64,000 bases of DNA from assembly GCA_964510065.1 (NCBI GenBank), contig CAZEAC010000012.1, positions 1 to 64,000 on the forward strand, written 5' to 3'. Made by a program: the position numbers and the translations under genes. Shown piece by piece: positions 43,602 through 52,468 of the stretch. Position 1 is the first letter of the stretch, and the number at the start of each line of letters is the position of its first letter. This stretch comes from CAZEAC01 sp964510065 (lineage in GTDB: Bacteria > Bdellovibrionota_C > UBA2361 > CAIXSY01). The notes under the pieces were generated by a model that saw only the letters and a program-made list of their open reading frames with translations, did not search any database and had not been told where the DNA came from.

Positions 43602-44522
43602 ATGTCTAAAGTATTAGATGGAAAGTGGCTCGGCGCTCTCGTTCAGAAGCAGATAAAAGCCACTGTCGACAAGGAATCAGCACGTCGCGGCCGTGCGCCA
43701 GGACTCGCGGTAATTCTCGTTGGTGATAATCCCGCATCAAAGACATACGTTGCAAACAAAGAGCGCGCTGCAGCGGCATGTGGCTTCGTCGCCTTCGACG
43801 CCAAGCTTGGAGCGCAGGCGAGCGAAGCTGAAATCGCCGCGGTGATTCAGAAGTTTAACAACGATTCGAAAGTTGATGGAATTTTGTTGCAGCTTCCTCT
43901 GCCGAAAGGCTTGAACGAAAAGAAGCTCCTTGATCTGATCGATTCGAGAAAGGACGCCGATGGATTACATCCGACTAATCAAGGGCTGTTGATGCGTGGT
44001 GAGGGCCGACTTCGATCCTGTACGCCGCTTGGCGCGATGTTGCTTCTTGACCTGGCGTTTTCTGAGGCAGCTAGTGGTGATGCTTCGGCACAGCTTTCGG
44101 ATATTCGCCCCGCAGATCTTTCGGGGAAAAGGGCGATTGTTATCGGCAGATCAATTCTTGTGGGAAAGCCCGTTGCGTTAATGCTACTTGAACGAAATGC
44201 GACCGTGACCATGGCGCATTCGCGAACCAAAGATCTCCCGGCGGTTACACGTGAGGCTGATATTGTGATTGCCGCAGTGGGTGTTCCTGAACTTGTGAAG
44301 GGCGATTGGATCAAGCCGGGAGCGATAGTTATTGATGTAGGAATTAATCGAACTGCGGCTGGCACGCTTGTTGGAGATGTTGATTATGCTGAGTGCAGTC
44401 GCAATGCATCGGCAATAACTCCGGTTCCTGGCGGTGTAGGTCCGATGACGGTAACGATGCTTATGAAAAACACCTTAGAGTCGTACTTAGGTAATGCTGA
44501 TGCGCGGGGAGAAAGTCTGTGA
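43602..44522 (+). CDS. folD: bifunctional methylene-THF dehydrogenase/methenyl-THF cyclohydrolase FolD
   Basis: 306 aa from ATG 43602; a longer frame to 43506 adds a hydrophobic stretch not typical of FolD. Motifs: ASKTYVANKERAAAACG (catalytic Lys), DGILLQLPLPKGL, DADGLHP, SCTPLGAML (family PCTP with Pro replaced by Ser), IVIGRSILVGKP NADP site and IDVGINR. It interconverts 5,10-methylene- and 10-formyl-THF. Its stop overlaps the GTG start of gcvT. Since the glycine cleavage system makes 5,10-methylene-THF, the operon links production and use of this one-carbon unit. Confidence 0.95.
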   Translation: MSKVLDGKWLGALVQKQIKATVDKESARRGRAPGLAVILVGDNPASKTYVANKERAAAACGFVAFDAKLGAQASEAEIAAVIQKFNNDSKVDGILLQLPLPKGLNEKKLLDLIDSRKDADGLHPTNQGLLMRGEGRLRSCTPLGAMLLLDLAFSEAASGDASAQLSDIRPADLSGKRAIVIGRSILVGKPVALMLLERNATVTMAHSRTKDLPAVTREADIVIAAVGVPELVKGDWIKPGAIVIDVGINRTAAGTLVGDVDYAECSRNASAITPVPGGVGPMTVTMLMKNTLESYLGNADARGESL

Positions 44523-45619
44523 GTCTTCGTCGAACTGCGTTGTATGATGTACATAAATCTCTTGGCGGAAAAATAATTCCTTTCGCGGGGTGGGAGCTTC
44601 CGGTGCAATACTCGGGCATAATCGCCGAGCACGAAGCGGTTCGAACGCGCGCGGGGATTTTTGATGTAAGTCACATGGGGGAAATTCTTGTTTCCGGTCC
44701 AGAGGCAGAAGCCGCGCTGCAATACATGACGTGCAATGATGTTAGTGTGCTCTACGACGGCAAAGGGCAATATAACGCGATCATCAACGATCAGGGCGGG
44801 GTGGTTGATGATATAATTGTGTACCGTTACAACAGCGAGAGATTCTTTATCTGCGTGAATGCGTCGAATACCGATAAAGATTTTGCGTGGTTTAATGCGC
44901 ACAACACATTTGACGCGCATTTTGAAAATCTCAGTTCAAGCTATGGGCAGATCGCGATTCAAGGGCCGCGAGCATTTGAAATTGTATCGGCGCTCTCTGG
45001 CGGCGAAAAAATTTCTGACCTGAAATATTTTCACTTTCGAGATGTTGAGCTCGTAGGTATACGAACAATCGCCGCGCGTACGGGGTACACTGGCGAAGAC
45101 GGGTTCGAGCTTTTTGTTGAGTGGAACAGGACTCCGGATCTATGGCACGCGCTTCTTGAAAGCGGTTCTCCGTTGGGCTTAGTGCCTTGTGGGCTAGGTG
45201 CTCGCGATTCGCTTCGGCTGGAGGCGTGTTATCCGCTGCATGGGCATGAGTTGAGCGATGATACTAGCGCGCTCGAGTCCGGGCTTGGCTGGATAGTAAA
45301 GCTAACAAAGGGCGATTTCATTGGCCGCGCGGTGCTTGAAGAGGAAAAGCGGCGCGGATCCAAGAGTGGGCTCGCCGGTTTTGTGGTGATAGAGCCTGGG
45401 ATCGCACGACAGGGCGATAAAGTGTATTCAAAGCAGGGACAGCAGATTGGCGTGGTCACGAGTGGCACACGAACACCAACGGTGAAGAGCGCGCTTGGGC
45501 TTGCTCTTGTTTCTCGCGAGTTTGTTGCTGAAGGTACTTCGATAGCAGTGGAGGTCCGTGACAAAAAGCTCGCGGCAACAGTGGTAAAGAAGCCTTTTTA
45601 TAAGCGGCCGACAGTTTAA
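44519..45619 (+). CDS. gcvT: glycine cleavage system T protein (aminomethyltransferase)
   Basis: 366 aa from GTG 44519, overlapping the folD stop, with GGGGAG upstream. It transfers the methylene group of lipoyl-bound aminomethyl to tetrahydrofolate, releasing ammonia. Motifs: LGGKIIPFAGWELPVQY at the start, RAGIFDVSHMGEI, GQYNAIINDQGGVVDDIIVYR with the conserved Asp, and ARTGYTGEDGFELF. Length matches the family. It works with gcvH and gcvP immediately downstream. Confidence 0.96.
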   Translation: MSLRRTALYDVHKSLGGKIIPFAGWELPVQYSGIIAEHEAVRTRAGIFDVSHMGEILVSGPEAEAALQYMTCNDVSVLYDGKGQYNAIINDQGGVVDDIIVYRYNSERFFICVNASNTDKDFAWFNAHNTFDAHFENLSSSYGQIAIQGPRAFEIVSALSGGEKISDLKYFHFRDVELVGIRTIAARTGYTGEDGFELFVEWNRTPDLWHALLESGSPLGLVPCGLGARDSLRLEACYPLHGHELSDDTSALESGLGWIVKLTKGDFIGRAVLEEEKRRGSKSGLAGFVVIEPGIARQGDKVYSKQGQQIGVVTSGTRTPTVKSALGLALVSREFVAEGTSIAVEVRDKKLAATVVKKPFYKRPTV

Positions 45620-45636
45620 CTTTAATGGTGAGAGCT

Positions 45637-46020
45637 ATGAATTTTCCATCTGATCTAAAATATACTAAAGACCACGAGTGGGTTCGCCTGAGTGCTGACG
45701 AAGCAGTGATTGGAATTACCGAGTTTGCGCAGAGTGAGCTCGGCGACATTGTGTTCGTTGACCTTCCGGCAGTTGGCAAAACATTAAAGCAGAAAGACAC
45801 GATTTGCGTTGTTGAATCAACCAAAGCGGCCTCAGATGTCTACGCCCCGGTTGGTGGATCGGTTGCGGAGGTTAATACGAAACTATCTTCGGCCCCTGAT
45901 CTTGTAAATAAAGCTCCCTACAGTGATGGATGGATGGTGAAGCTGAAAGGGGTGAACAGCTCCGACCTTGCGGTGTTGATGGATTCCGCCGCCTATACCA
46001 AGTATGTAGGGGAGAAGTAA
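45637..46020 (+). CDS. gcvH: glycine cleavage system H protein
   Basis: 127 aa from ATG 45637 (GAGAG upstream; the frame to 45625 adds four residues). The lipoyl carrier that shuttles the aminomethyl group between GcvP and GcvT. YTKDHEWVRL start, GITEFAQSELGDIVFVDLPAVG, and ESTKAASDVYAPVGG with the lipoylated Lys are clear. Its stop overlaps the gcvP ATG (TAATG), implying coupled translation. Confidence 0.96.
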   Translation: MNFPSDLKYTKDHEWVRLSADEAVIGITEFAQSELGDIVFVDLPAVGKTLKQKDTICVVESTKAASDVYAPVGGSVAEVNTKLSSAPDLVNKAPYSDGWMVKLKGVNSSDLAVLMDSAAYTKYVGEK

Positions 46021-48896
46021 TGGGCAGTGCTGATACAAGCTTTCGCTCGAGGCATCTTGGTCCAGGAGCGCTCGAAGTTTCCGAGATGCTTGCACTTCTT
46101 GGCTACCGCGACTTGGCCGAGTTTATAAATGCGGTAATCCCGAGCGATATCCGAATTAAGAAACCGCTCACGCTCCGTAATTTTCCAGGCGCGCTGAGCG
46201 AACTCGCCGCCACGAAGCGGCTACAGGGCGTGGCCGCGAAGAATCAGCTTTGGAAAAGTTTTATCGGCATGGGCTATTGCAAGGCAATTGTACCGACCGT
46301 CATTCAGCGCACCATTTTGGAGAATCCGAGCTGGTATACCCATTATACTCCGTACCAGCCCGAGATTTCGCAAGGAAGACTTGAAGCGCTTCTAAATTTC
46401 CAGACCTTAATATGTGATCTGAGCGGACTTGATATCGCCAATTCGTCTCTGCTTGACGAAGGGACCGCTGCTGCGGAGGCCCTGGGGATATCGCTGGCGA
46501 AAGCACAGAGCGAGCGGGAAATTGCCAAACCGAAATTTTTGATTGCGTCGAGCTGTCACCCACAAACGATTGACGTGGTAAAGACTCGCGCCGAGGCTTT
46601 AGAGGTGCTGACCGAGATTGTTGATCCATCGGCAGCCAGTTTCTCAGAAAAATTTTCGAGTGACGTTGTCGGTGTGCTTGTGCAGTATCCTAACACGCAC
46701 GGTGCAATCGAAGATTACTCGGCCGTTTGTTCTGCGGCGCATGGCGTGGGAGCGCTCGTGACCTTTGCGGCGGATCCCTTGGCGCTGGTGCTTTTGAAAG
46801 CACCGGCAGAATTTGGGGCTGATATTGTGATTGGCAGCGCGCAACGATTCGGCGTGCCGCTTGGCTTCGGTGGTCCGCACGCCGCTTTTCTTGCCACGCG
46901 TGACGCACTCAAGCGGCTGATGCCGGGGAGACTCGTCGGCGTGTCGAAAGATACTTCGGGCGATCCTGCGCTTCGACTTTCGCTGCAAACTCGTGAGCAG
47001 CATATTCGTCGGGAGAAGGCGACCAGCAATATTTGCACGGCGCAGGTGCTGCTTGCCGTCATGGCGAGCATGTACGCGGTGTATCATGGGCCGTACGGGC
47101 TACAAGCAATAGCACTTGAGGTGCAGCGAAAGGCTGCGCTGCTTGCGGCTAAGCTGAAGGCGGCAGGCATTAAGATTCAGGAATGCCTGTATTTTGACAC
47201 GGTGAGTGTGCCGCTTGCGCCGGTTGCGGTCGAGCAAGTGAGAGCGCGTGCCCACGCAAAACGGATTAATCTGCGTTATCTTTCGGGTCTTGGGATATCA
47301 GTAACGCTTGATGAACAAACTACTGAAGCTGACATTGATGAGTTAAGCGAAGTCATTGCTGGTCGCGCAGTTAATGCAGCTGCGAAGCTTCCCACGCTTG
47401 GTGCTGCTTTCGAGCGGCGCGGTGCGATTCTCGCCCAACCGGTTTTTAATCGTTACCACACTGAGACTGAGTTCTTACGCTACGTGAAAAGGCTTGAAAG
47501 TAAGGATCTTTCGCTTGCTACCTCGATGATTCCACTTGGCTCGTGCACCATGAAATTGAATGCCGCCTCGGAGATGTATCCGGTAAGCTGGAGGGAGTTC
47601 GCTGATATTCATCCGTTTGTCCCCGCAGATCAGTGGCGCGGGTATGCCGAGATGTTCTCTGATCTGGAGAGCGCGCTCGCCGACATTACGGGATTCTCTG
47701 CAGTTTCACTGCAGCCTAATGCCGGCTCGCAAGGCGAGCTTGCCGGGCTCCTTGTGGTGCGTGCCTATCAGAGGTCCCGCAATGAGGGGTCGCGGAATGT
47801 GTGTCTAATTCCAAAGTCGGCGCATGGCACGAATCCCGCGAGCGCCGCGATGGCCGGGCTTGAAGTGGTCATTGTAAATTGCGATGAGCAGGGCAATGTC
47901 GATCTGACTGACCTTGAAGCAAAAGCCAGACAGCATAAAGAGAGACTCTCGACGTTGATGGTGACGTATCCTTCAACACACGGCGTCTTTGAAGCGCAGA
48001 TCCAGAAGATCTGCGCGATAGTGCATGAGTGTGGCGGTCAGGTATATATGGACGGCGCGAACTTGAACGCGCATGTCGGGCTTACAAGTCCCGAGGCGAT
48101 CGGTGCCGATGTTTGCCATATCAATCTGCATAAAACGTTTTGTATTCCGCATGGTGGCGGTGGGCCAGGTATGGGACCGATCTGTGTTCGTTCGCACCTT
48201 GCGCCATTTCTTCCATCGCACCCGCTCTGTGAGCTGGGACATGCAAGTGATTTATTGGGGATGGGGATCGGACCGATCTCCGCGGCACCTTACGGGAGCG
48301 CGGGAATACTTTGTATTCCCTGGATGTATATTGCGATGATGGGAGCTGAAGGGCTTACTCGAGCCACAGAGATCGCTATCCTAAATGCGAATTATCTGGC
48401 GAAGAAACTAGAGGGGCATTATCAGGTGCTTTATCGTGGCGCGAAGGGGCTCGTCGCGCATGAATGTATTGTTGATCTTCGGCCGCTCAAGAAGACTTCG
48501 GGGATTGAGGCTGAGGATGTGGCGAAACGGCTTATGGACTATGGATTCCATGCGCCGACCGTTTCATTTCCGGTTGCAGGAACTTTAATGATTGAGCCTA
48601 CCGAGAGCGAGTCCAAGGCCGAGCTGGATAGATTTTCCGACGCGATGATTGCGATTCGGCGTGAGATTCGCGATATCGAAGAGGGGCGAAGCGATCCGAA
48701 AAACAATCCGCTGGTGTTTGCGCCGCATACTGCAAAGGTTGCGTGCGGCACCGAATGGAACCGAAGCTACAGCCGCGAAGTTGCTGCCTTCCCCGCGCCG
48801 TGGACCAGGGAATCTAAGTTCTGGCCGACCGTCGGAAGGATTGATGGCACGTATGGTGATAGGAATTTGGTGTGCACCTGTCCTTCGCCCGCATAA
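46020..48896 (+). CDS. gcvP: glycine dehydrogenase (decarboxylating), full-length P protein
   Basis: 958 aa from ATG 46020, overlapping the gcvH stop; an upstream frame start at 45930 lies inside gcvH. It is the fused form, not split gcvPA/gcvPB. N-terminal RHLGPGALEVSEMLALLG, YTPYQPEISQGRLEALLNFQT, and the C-terminal PLP site HINLHKTFCIPHGGGGPGMGP (Schiff-base Lys) are present. It decarboxylates glycine and loads the aminomethyl group on GcvH. The stop codon is provided at the edge of hairpin repeat copy 4. Confidence 0.97.
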   Translation: MGSADTSFRSRHLGPGALEVSEMLALLGYRDLAEFINAVIPSDIRIKKPLTLRNFPGALSELAATKRLQGVAAKNQLWKSFIGMGYCKAIVPTVIQRTILENPSWYTHYTPYQPEISQGRLEALLNFQTLICDLSGLDIANSSLLDEGTAAAEALGISLAKAQSEREIAKPKFLIASSCHPQTIDVVKTRAEALEVLTEIVDPSAASFSEKFSSDVVGVLVQYPNTHGAIEDYSAVCSAAHGVGALVTFAADPLALVLLKAPAEFGADIVIGSAQRFGVPLGFGGPHAAFLATRDALKRLMPGRLVGVSKDTSGDPALRLSLQTREQHIRREKATSNICTAQVLLAVMASMYAVYHGPYGLQAIALEVQRKAALLAAKLKAAGIKIQECLYFDTVSVPLAPVAVEQVRARAHAKRINLRYLSGLGISVTLDEQTTEADIDELSEVIAGRAVNAAAKLPTLGAAFERRGAILAQPVFNRYHTETEFLRYVKRLESKDLSLATSMIPLGSCTMKLNAASEMYPVSWREFADIHPFVPADQWRGYAEMFSDLESALADITGFSAVSLQPNAGSQGELAGLLVVRAYQRSRNEGSRNVCLIPKSAHGTNPASAAMAGLEVVIVNCDEQGNVDLTDLEAKARQHKERLSTLMVTYPSTHGVFEAQIQKICAIVHECGGQVYMDGANLNAHVGLTSPEAIGADVCHINLHKTFCIPHGGGGPGMGPICVRSHLAPFLPSHPLCELGHASDLLGMGIGPISAAPYGSAGILCIPWMYIAMMGAEGLTRATEIAILNANYLAKKLEGHYQVLYRGAKGLVAHECIVDLRPLKKTSGIEAEDVAKRLMDYGFHAPTVSFPVAGTLMIEPTESESKAELDRFSDAMIAIRREIRDIEEGRSDPKNNPLVFAPHTAKVACGTEWNRSYSREVAAFPAPWTRESKFWPTVGRIDGTYGDRNLVCTCPSPA

Positions 48897-48963
48897 AACC
48901 CGTGACGGTCCCACATGTCCCTACTTTCTGAAAGTAGGGACATGTGGGACCGTCACGGGTTTT
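48895..48963. repeat. hairpin repeat family A, copy 4
   Basis: AAAACCCGTGACGG to CCGTCACGGGTTTT with CCCACATGTCCCTACTTTC in both arms, near-perfect. It overlaps the gcvP stop codon (48894-48896) and should end the folD-gcvTHP transcript. Confidence 0.92.
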
Positions 48964-49063
48964 GTAAGCTATTGAAAATGCTAGGTTAATTTTCTTTGTC
49001 CTTGGTCACAAGCATCCGCTCACCTTGCATAACTTGTGATGGAAGCAACGGTTTTAGCTATTT

Positions 49064-49960
49064 ATGTCAATTATTGTACGCCAATGCGCAGGGCTCGGTC
49101 CGGCGATCTTCGCTGTCCTACTTCTGCTAATCTATCCCGCTGCTTTTGCGTCTTCGGATGATCTCCAGGATTCCGGACCGGCACAGGTGGAAAATGCCCC
49201 GCGCCAGCAGTCCGCGAAGTCATCCATGAAGATCAACATGCAACGAATATTGGCCGGAGCTGATGCGCCGAATAGTATCGTGCGAAACGCCGTCGCCAAG
49301 GTACTCGAAGAGCCGAGCGACAGTAAGCTAGTTAATCTCTACATCGCAAAGCTTCAGAAGAAAACTCCAAAGACTATCGATACGTTCAAGATTCGAGACA
49401 CGCCACCTCCGGTGGTACGGCATCTTCGAGGAACAAGCAAAGTGCAGCTTCCCACGCAAGGTGAAGTTACGCAGGCCTTCGCGAGTAACCAGATCGATAC
49501 GCGCCAGGTAATGGCGAAGCCCGAGTATCAGCAATCAATGCAGTTATATGAGAAAGTCAAACAGGAATCGCGGCAGATAAAGGAGACGCCGCCCGAGCTC
49601 CCGTCATGTCCAGAAGATGTGGTACGCGCCCTGAAGCTTGAGAGTGCGGACCAGGTACTTCCTGTGCAAGTTGATGATCATATCGAACTCGATTGGCTTT
49701 TTGTGCGCAACAAGCCACAGGGTGATATCGAAGAGATTTTTGGCAAGGATACGATTGTACATGTGTACACAACGAATCCTGACGATCTTGTGTCGTTGAT
49801 GGTGGCAAAGCAGGGAATTGAGTGTCTGCCATATCGAGTTCGTATGAGCACGAAATACGCAGTGCATATGCTTGGCCTTCCCGCGCTTAAGAATTACGAC
49901 ACGAAGAAAAATGGAGTCTTATATGAAGGGCTTAAGGGCCGTATTCGTGACTATCGCTGA
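49064..49960 (+). CDS. exported protein of the conjugation-like cluster (thioredoxin-like C-terminus?)
   Basis: 298 aa. Hydrophobic segment at about 12-29 (FAVLLLLIYPAAFA-S), a polar coiled region, then a C-terminal domain ending DTIVHVYTTNPDDLVSLMVAKQGIECLPYRV with GLPALKNYD. The last part recalls TrbC/TIGR03757-type periplasmic proteins of type IV secretion (weak inference). Only two Cys are visible (CPEDVV and IECLPY). It overlaps the next gene by 38 nt. Confidence 0.6.
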   Translation: MSIIVRQCAGLGPAIFAVLLLLIYPAAFASSDDLQDSGPAQVENAPRQQSAKSSMKINMQRILAGADAPNSIVRNAVAKVLEEPSDSKLVNLYIAKLQKKTPKTIDTFKIRDTPPPVVRHLRGTSKVQLPTQGEVTQAFASNQIDTRQVMAKPEYQQSMQLYEKVKQESRQIKETPPELPSCPEDVVRALKLESADQVLPVQVDDHIELDWLFVRNKPQGDIEEIFGKDTIVHVYTTNPDDLVSLMVAKQGIECLPYRVRMSTKYAVHMLGLPALKNYDTKKNGVLYEGLKGRIRDYR

Positions 49961-51698
49961 GCTGGCGATAAAACTACTGGCGCTCTTTGCGGTGAGCATT
50001 CTGCTCTTGCCCTTTGCGCTGAGCGCGCAGACATCTGATCCGGATCTAAACGCCCCCGGCCAATCGCTCCCCTCATTAGGTCGAAATGATTTTGAGAGAT
50101 ACGGTAACGTGGTCACTAAGGATGTGATCGAGAATGCCAAGCAGCATATGCCGGGCGTGTCGGTTGGTGTTCAAGAATCCGTTGACCGCATAAAGTCTGA
50201 ATATGATGCAGCGCAGGGCGCTACCCCGCTTGCCAAGGTTGAAAACTGGAGTGTTTCGTCGTCGCGTTGGGACCATTTCCGAGGCTCGTCTGACTCGGAG
50301 GTGCAGGATGCGAGCTCACAGTATACTGGAAATGCGATCAGTGCTTTTGAGTCATGCCAGGACCCGTACAGCCATACCTACCTCCTGACGCTCATGAATT
50401 CAATTGATCAGGAAACCAATGTCGAAGCAATGATCATGAACGAGATACTTGAATCGATGGATATGGTGGTAACCTATGACGGCTACATGGGCGCGTTTGT
50501 GGGCCAAGAGAATGTCGTAGGGTATGCCTTCCGCTGCGAAATTAACCCGCTATTTGAGATAACCGGCGTACTCTGTTTCTGCCAATCGGCGGATGTTATC
50601 GAGTACTACTATCCTGTTCAGCGAATGAATTTAAGTGAGCAGATGTTTCAGTCAGCTCTTATGACGAAAGATGACGTGAATAGCTATGTCGATGGCATTA
50701 AACAGGTAGACAAAGTGCTTCCTTCGACGATGCGCAGCGTGATCTCAACTGCGCAGCTTAAAACGCAGATGAATTTGGCACTCGCCGGACGCGATGTAAA
50801 AATTGACAAGAGCAAATACGGCGAAATTCGTGGTGTTTCGGAAGATGCGTATAAGGCGGTTGAAGCCGCGCGCGGGCGCTATAAACATTTTGATCATACG
50901 GCGCCGTCGGGCAAAATGGTGTATGGCCGCGTATTCTCAGAAGGCGCGAATATGATAAATCTCTTTATGGGCGATCTTCCGCACGAAATTATTGTGCCGA
51001 CGTTTGGCACTGACTATCCGATGGGCTACTCATATTCAAAGCTTTTCCAGTATTCTTCGCGTTGGTCGAAGCAGTGGAATGCATTTATGAAGCCCGGCGG
51101 CGAGTTTAGCTGTGTGCGAAATAATGTGGCGAGTGAAAAGACACCGCGCTTTCCGCTCTTCGACCGCGATGGAAGCATCTCGCGAAAACAGTTAAACGCG
51201 GTTGATTCGCTTACTCGTGGAGAGGAAGAGGATGAGGGCCGTTGCTTGAAAAATATAGGTGAGGTTCATCACACGATGGCTGATATGCGCCGTCCATCAG
51301 TTACCGATATGAGCTGGGCAGGACTTGCCAAGGCGATGGAGGTATACCAGAAGGCCGTTTCGAAGGGCGGGTTGAAGATCATGGGTGTCGGCATGGGCCG
51401 TTACAGCTACTACGACAATCTCGATAAGTGGCATGTGGTAAGTGATGGCGACTTGCGGCGAGAAACGCCGCAGTGTGATATATTGAATAACCTTACCCGT
51501 CCGAATGTGGCCTACAAGGACTCCAACGTGAAACGAATTGGCACCGGTTCTGAAAACACGATCGAGAGCTTTCTGCGCTTAAAAGGTGCGATCGCGCACA
51601 AGGGCCATGATGTTGATTGGTTTGAACAGGGCTCGTGCGGTGGATTCGCGTTTGATTTCGGCGAGACCGCGTACGATGGTGAGTTTCGTTTAGAGTGA
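49923..51698 (+). CDS. TraU-like exported conjugation protein
   Basis: 591 aa from ATG 49923; frames start earlier but overlap the upstream gene further. A signal peptide or anchor (ELAIKLLALFAVSILLLPFALSAQ) precedes a Cys-containing mature protein. The block FRCEINPLFEITGVLCFCQSADVIEYYYPVQRMN, with a later FSCVRNN, GRCLKN and GSCGG, resembles the TraU / PFL_4710 (TIGR03756-like) family of F- and G-type mating-pair systems. Length is greater than F TraU (~330). Its stop overlaps the next start (GTGA), giving translational coupling. Confidence 0.6.
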   Translation: MKGLRAVFVTIAELAIKLLALFAVSILLLPFALSAQTSDPDLNAPGQSLPSLGRNDFERYGNVVTKDVIENAKQHMPGVSVGVQESVDRIKSEYDAAQGATPLAKVENWSVSSSRWDHFRGSSDSEVQDASSQYTGNAISAFESCQDPYSHTYLLTLMNSIDQETNVEAMIMNEILESMDMVVTYDGYMGAFVGQENVVGYAFRCEINPLFEITGVLCFCQSADVIEYYYPVQRMNLSEQMFQSALMTKDDVNSYVDGIKQVDKVLPSTMRSVISTAQLKTQMNLALAGRDVKIDKSKYGEIRGVSEDAYKAVEAARGRYKHFDHTAPSGKMVYGRVFSEGANMINLFMGDLPHEIIVPTFGTDYPMGYSYSKLFQYSSRWSKQWNAFMKPGGEFSCVRNNVASEKTPRFPLFDRDGSISRKQLNAVDSLTRGEEEDEGRCLKNIGEVHHTMADMRRPSVTDMSWAGLAKAMEVYQKAVSKGGLKIMGVGMGRYSYYDNLDKWHVVSDGDLRRETPQCDILNNLTRPNVAYKDSNVKRIGTGSENTIESFLRLKGAIAHKGHDVDWFEQGSCGGFAFDFGETAYDGEFRLE

Positions 51699-52345
51699 GT
51701 TGTGTGGCAAGTATGGGCAATTCGCTCCTCACAATCTGCGCCGTCATCTTATTGAGCGCGGCGCCTGCGTTTACGCAGCAGAAAGATCCCAAGCATTTTT
51801 ATAATCGCGATTTCGCAAGTGATGTAGGAAAAGGGGGAAACTCCGGCCAAATAGGTATGCCGCCGCTGCCCACGCCGAGTGTGCAGTCGTCAGCGCAGTC
51901 GAGTCCTCCCGTGTCGCCCTCAATGGATCTCGAGAAGAATATTGAGCGGCTTGAAGATGTTAAGAGCGAGATAATTAAGAAGCAGATGGCCGAAGGCCGT
52001 GGTGTGCCGATTCAGTACATTGGCGTGATTCTGAATGCGGTGGACCAGGAGCATTATTGGGCCCGCTTAAAAGAGCTTGCCGATCTTGTCCTTGAGAAGC
52101 AAATTCCAATCTCCGTGGTGTATTCGGTGGGGCCAAGCGGCAAGGTCAAAGACCTCAAAGTTGCGGCGACCCTGGATAGCTTTGGTCGAGTGAGCCGTAC
52201 GGTCAAGGAAGCTCCGGCAAAGTACCAGGTTAAGTTTTCACCGGCCTGGATTTTTGGCACTAAAGATGGCGAGATTGTTGTCGAGGGTGACGAGCCGCTT
52301 TCGAGCTGGATTAATAGTCGCAACGAGTTTGTGGTTCAGCCGTAA
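51695..52345 (+). CDS. exported TrbC/thioredoxin-like protein of the conjugation-like cluster
   Basis: 216 aa from GTG 51695, or 210 aa from ATG 51713. Signal peptide LLTICAVILLSAAPAFT-Q, then a Pro/Ser-rich linker to about 75. A thioredoxin-like half contains KSEIIKKQMAEGRGVPIQYIGVILNAVD, then VLEKQIPISVVYSVGPSGKVKDL. No CxxC is present. TrbC-type periplasmic proteins share this fold and neighbourhood. The TAA stop opens the palindrome at 52343. Confidence 0.5.
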   Translation: MSCVASMGNSLLTICAVILLSAAPAFTQQKDPKHFYNRDFASDVGKGGNSGQIGMPPLPTPSVQSSAQSSPPVSPSMDLEKNIERLEDVKSEIIKKQMAEGRGVPIQYIGVILNAVDQEHYWARLKELADLVLEKQIPISVVYSVGPSGKVKDLKVAATLDSFGRVSRTVKEAPAKYQVKFSPAWIFGTKDGEIVVEGDEPLSSWINSRNEFVVQP

Positions 52346-52395
52346 TTGGGGACAGACCCTATTTTCCTACGGAAAATAGGGTCTGTCCCTGATTA
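52343..52395. terminator. palindrome of the AGGGTCTGTCCC family
   Basis: TAATTGGGGACAGACCCTATTTTCC, TAC loop, then GGAAAATAGGGTCTGTCCCTGATTA: a ~25-bp near-perfect inverted repeat. It overlaps the stop codon of the preceding gene. It shares its core with the short hairpin at 34941-34962. Confidence 0.85.
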
Positions 52396-52468
52396 TGAGG
52401 CTACATCGTTCGAGCCTCCCTCCATAACCATAGTTAAGGGTTCTATTCTTCAAGGGAATTAGGAAGTT

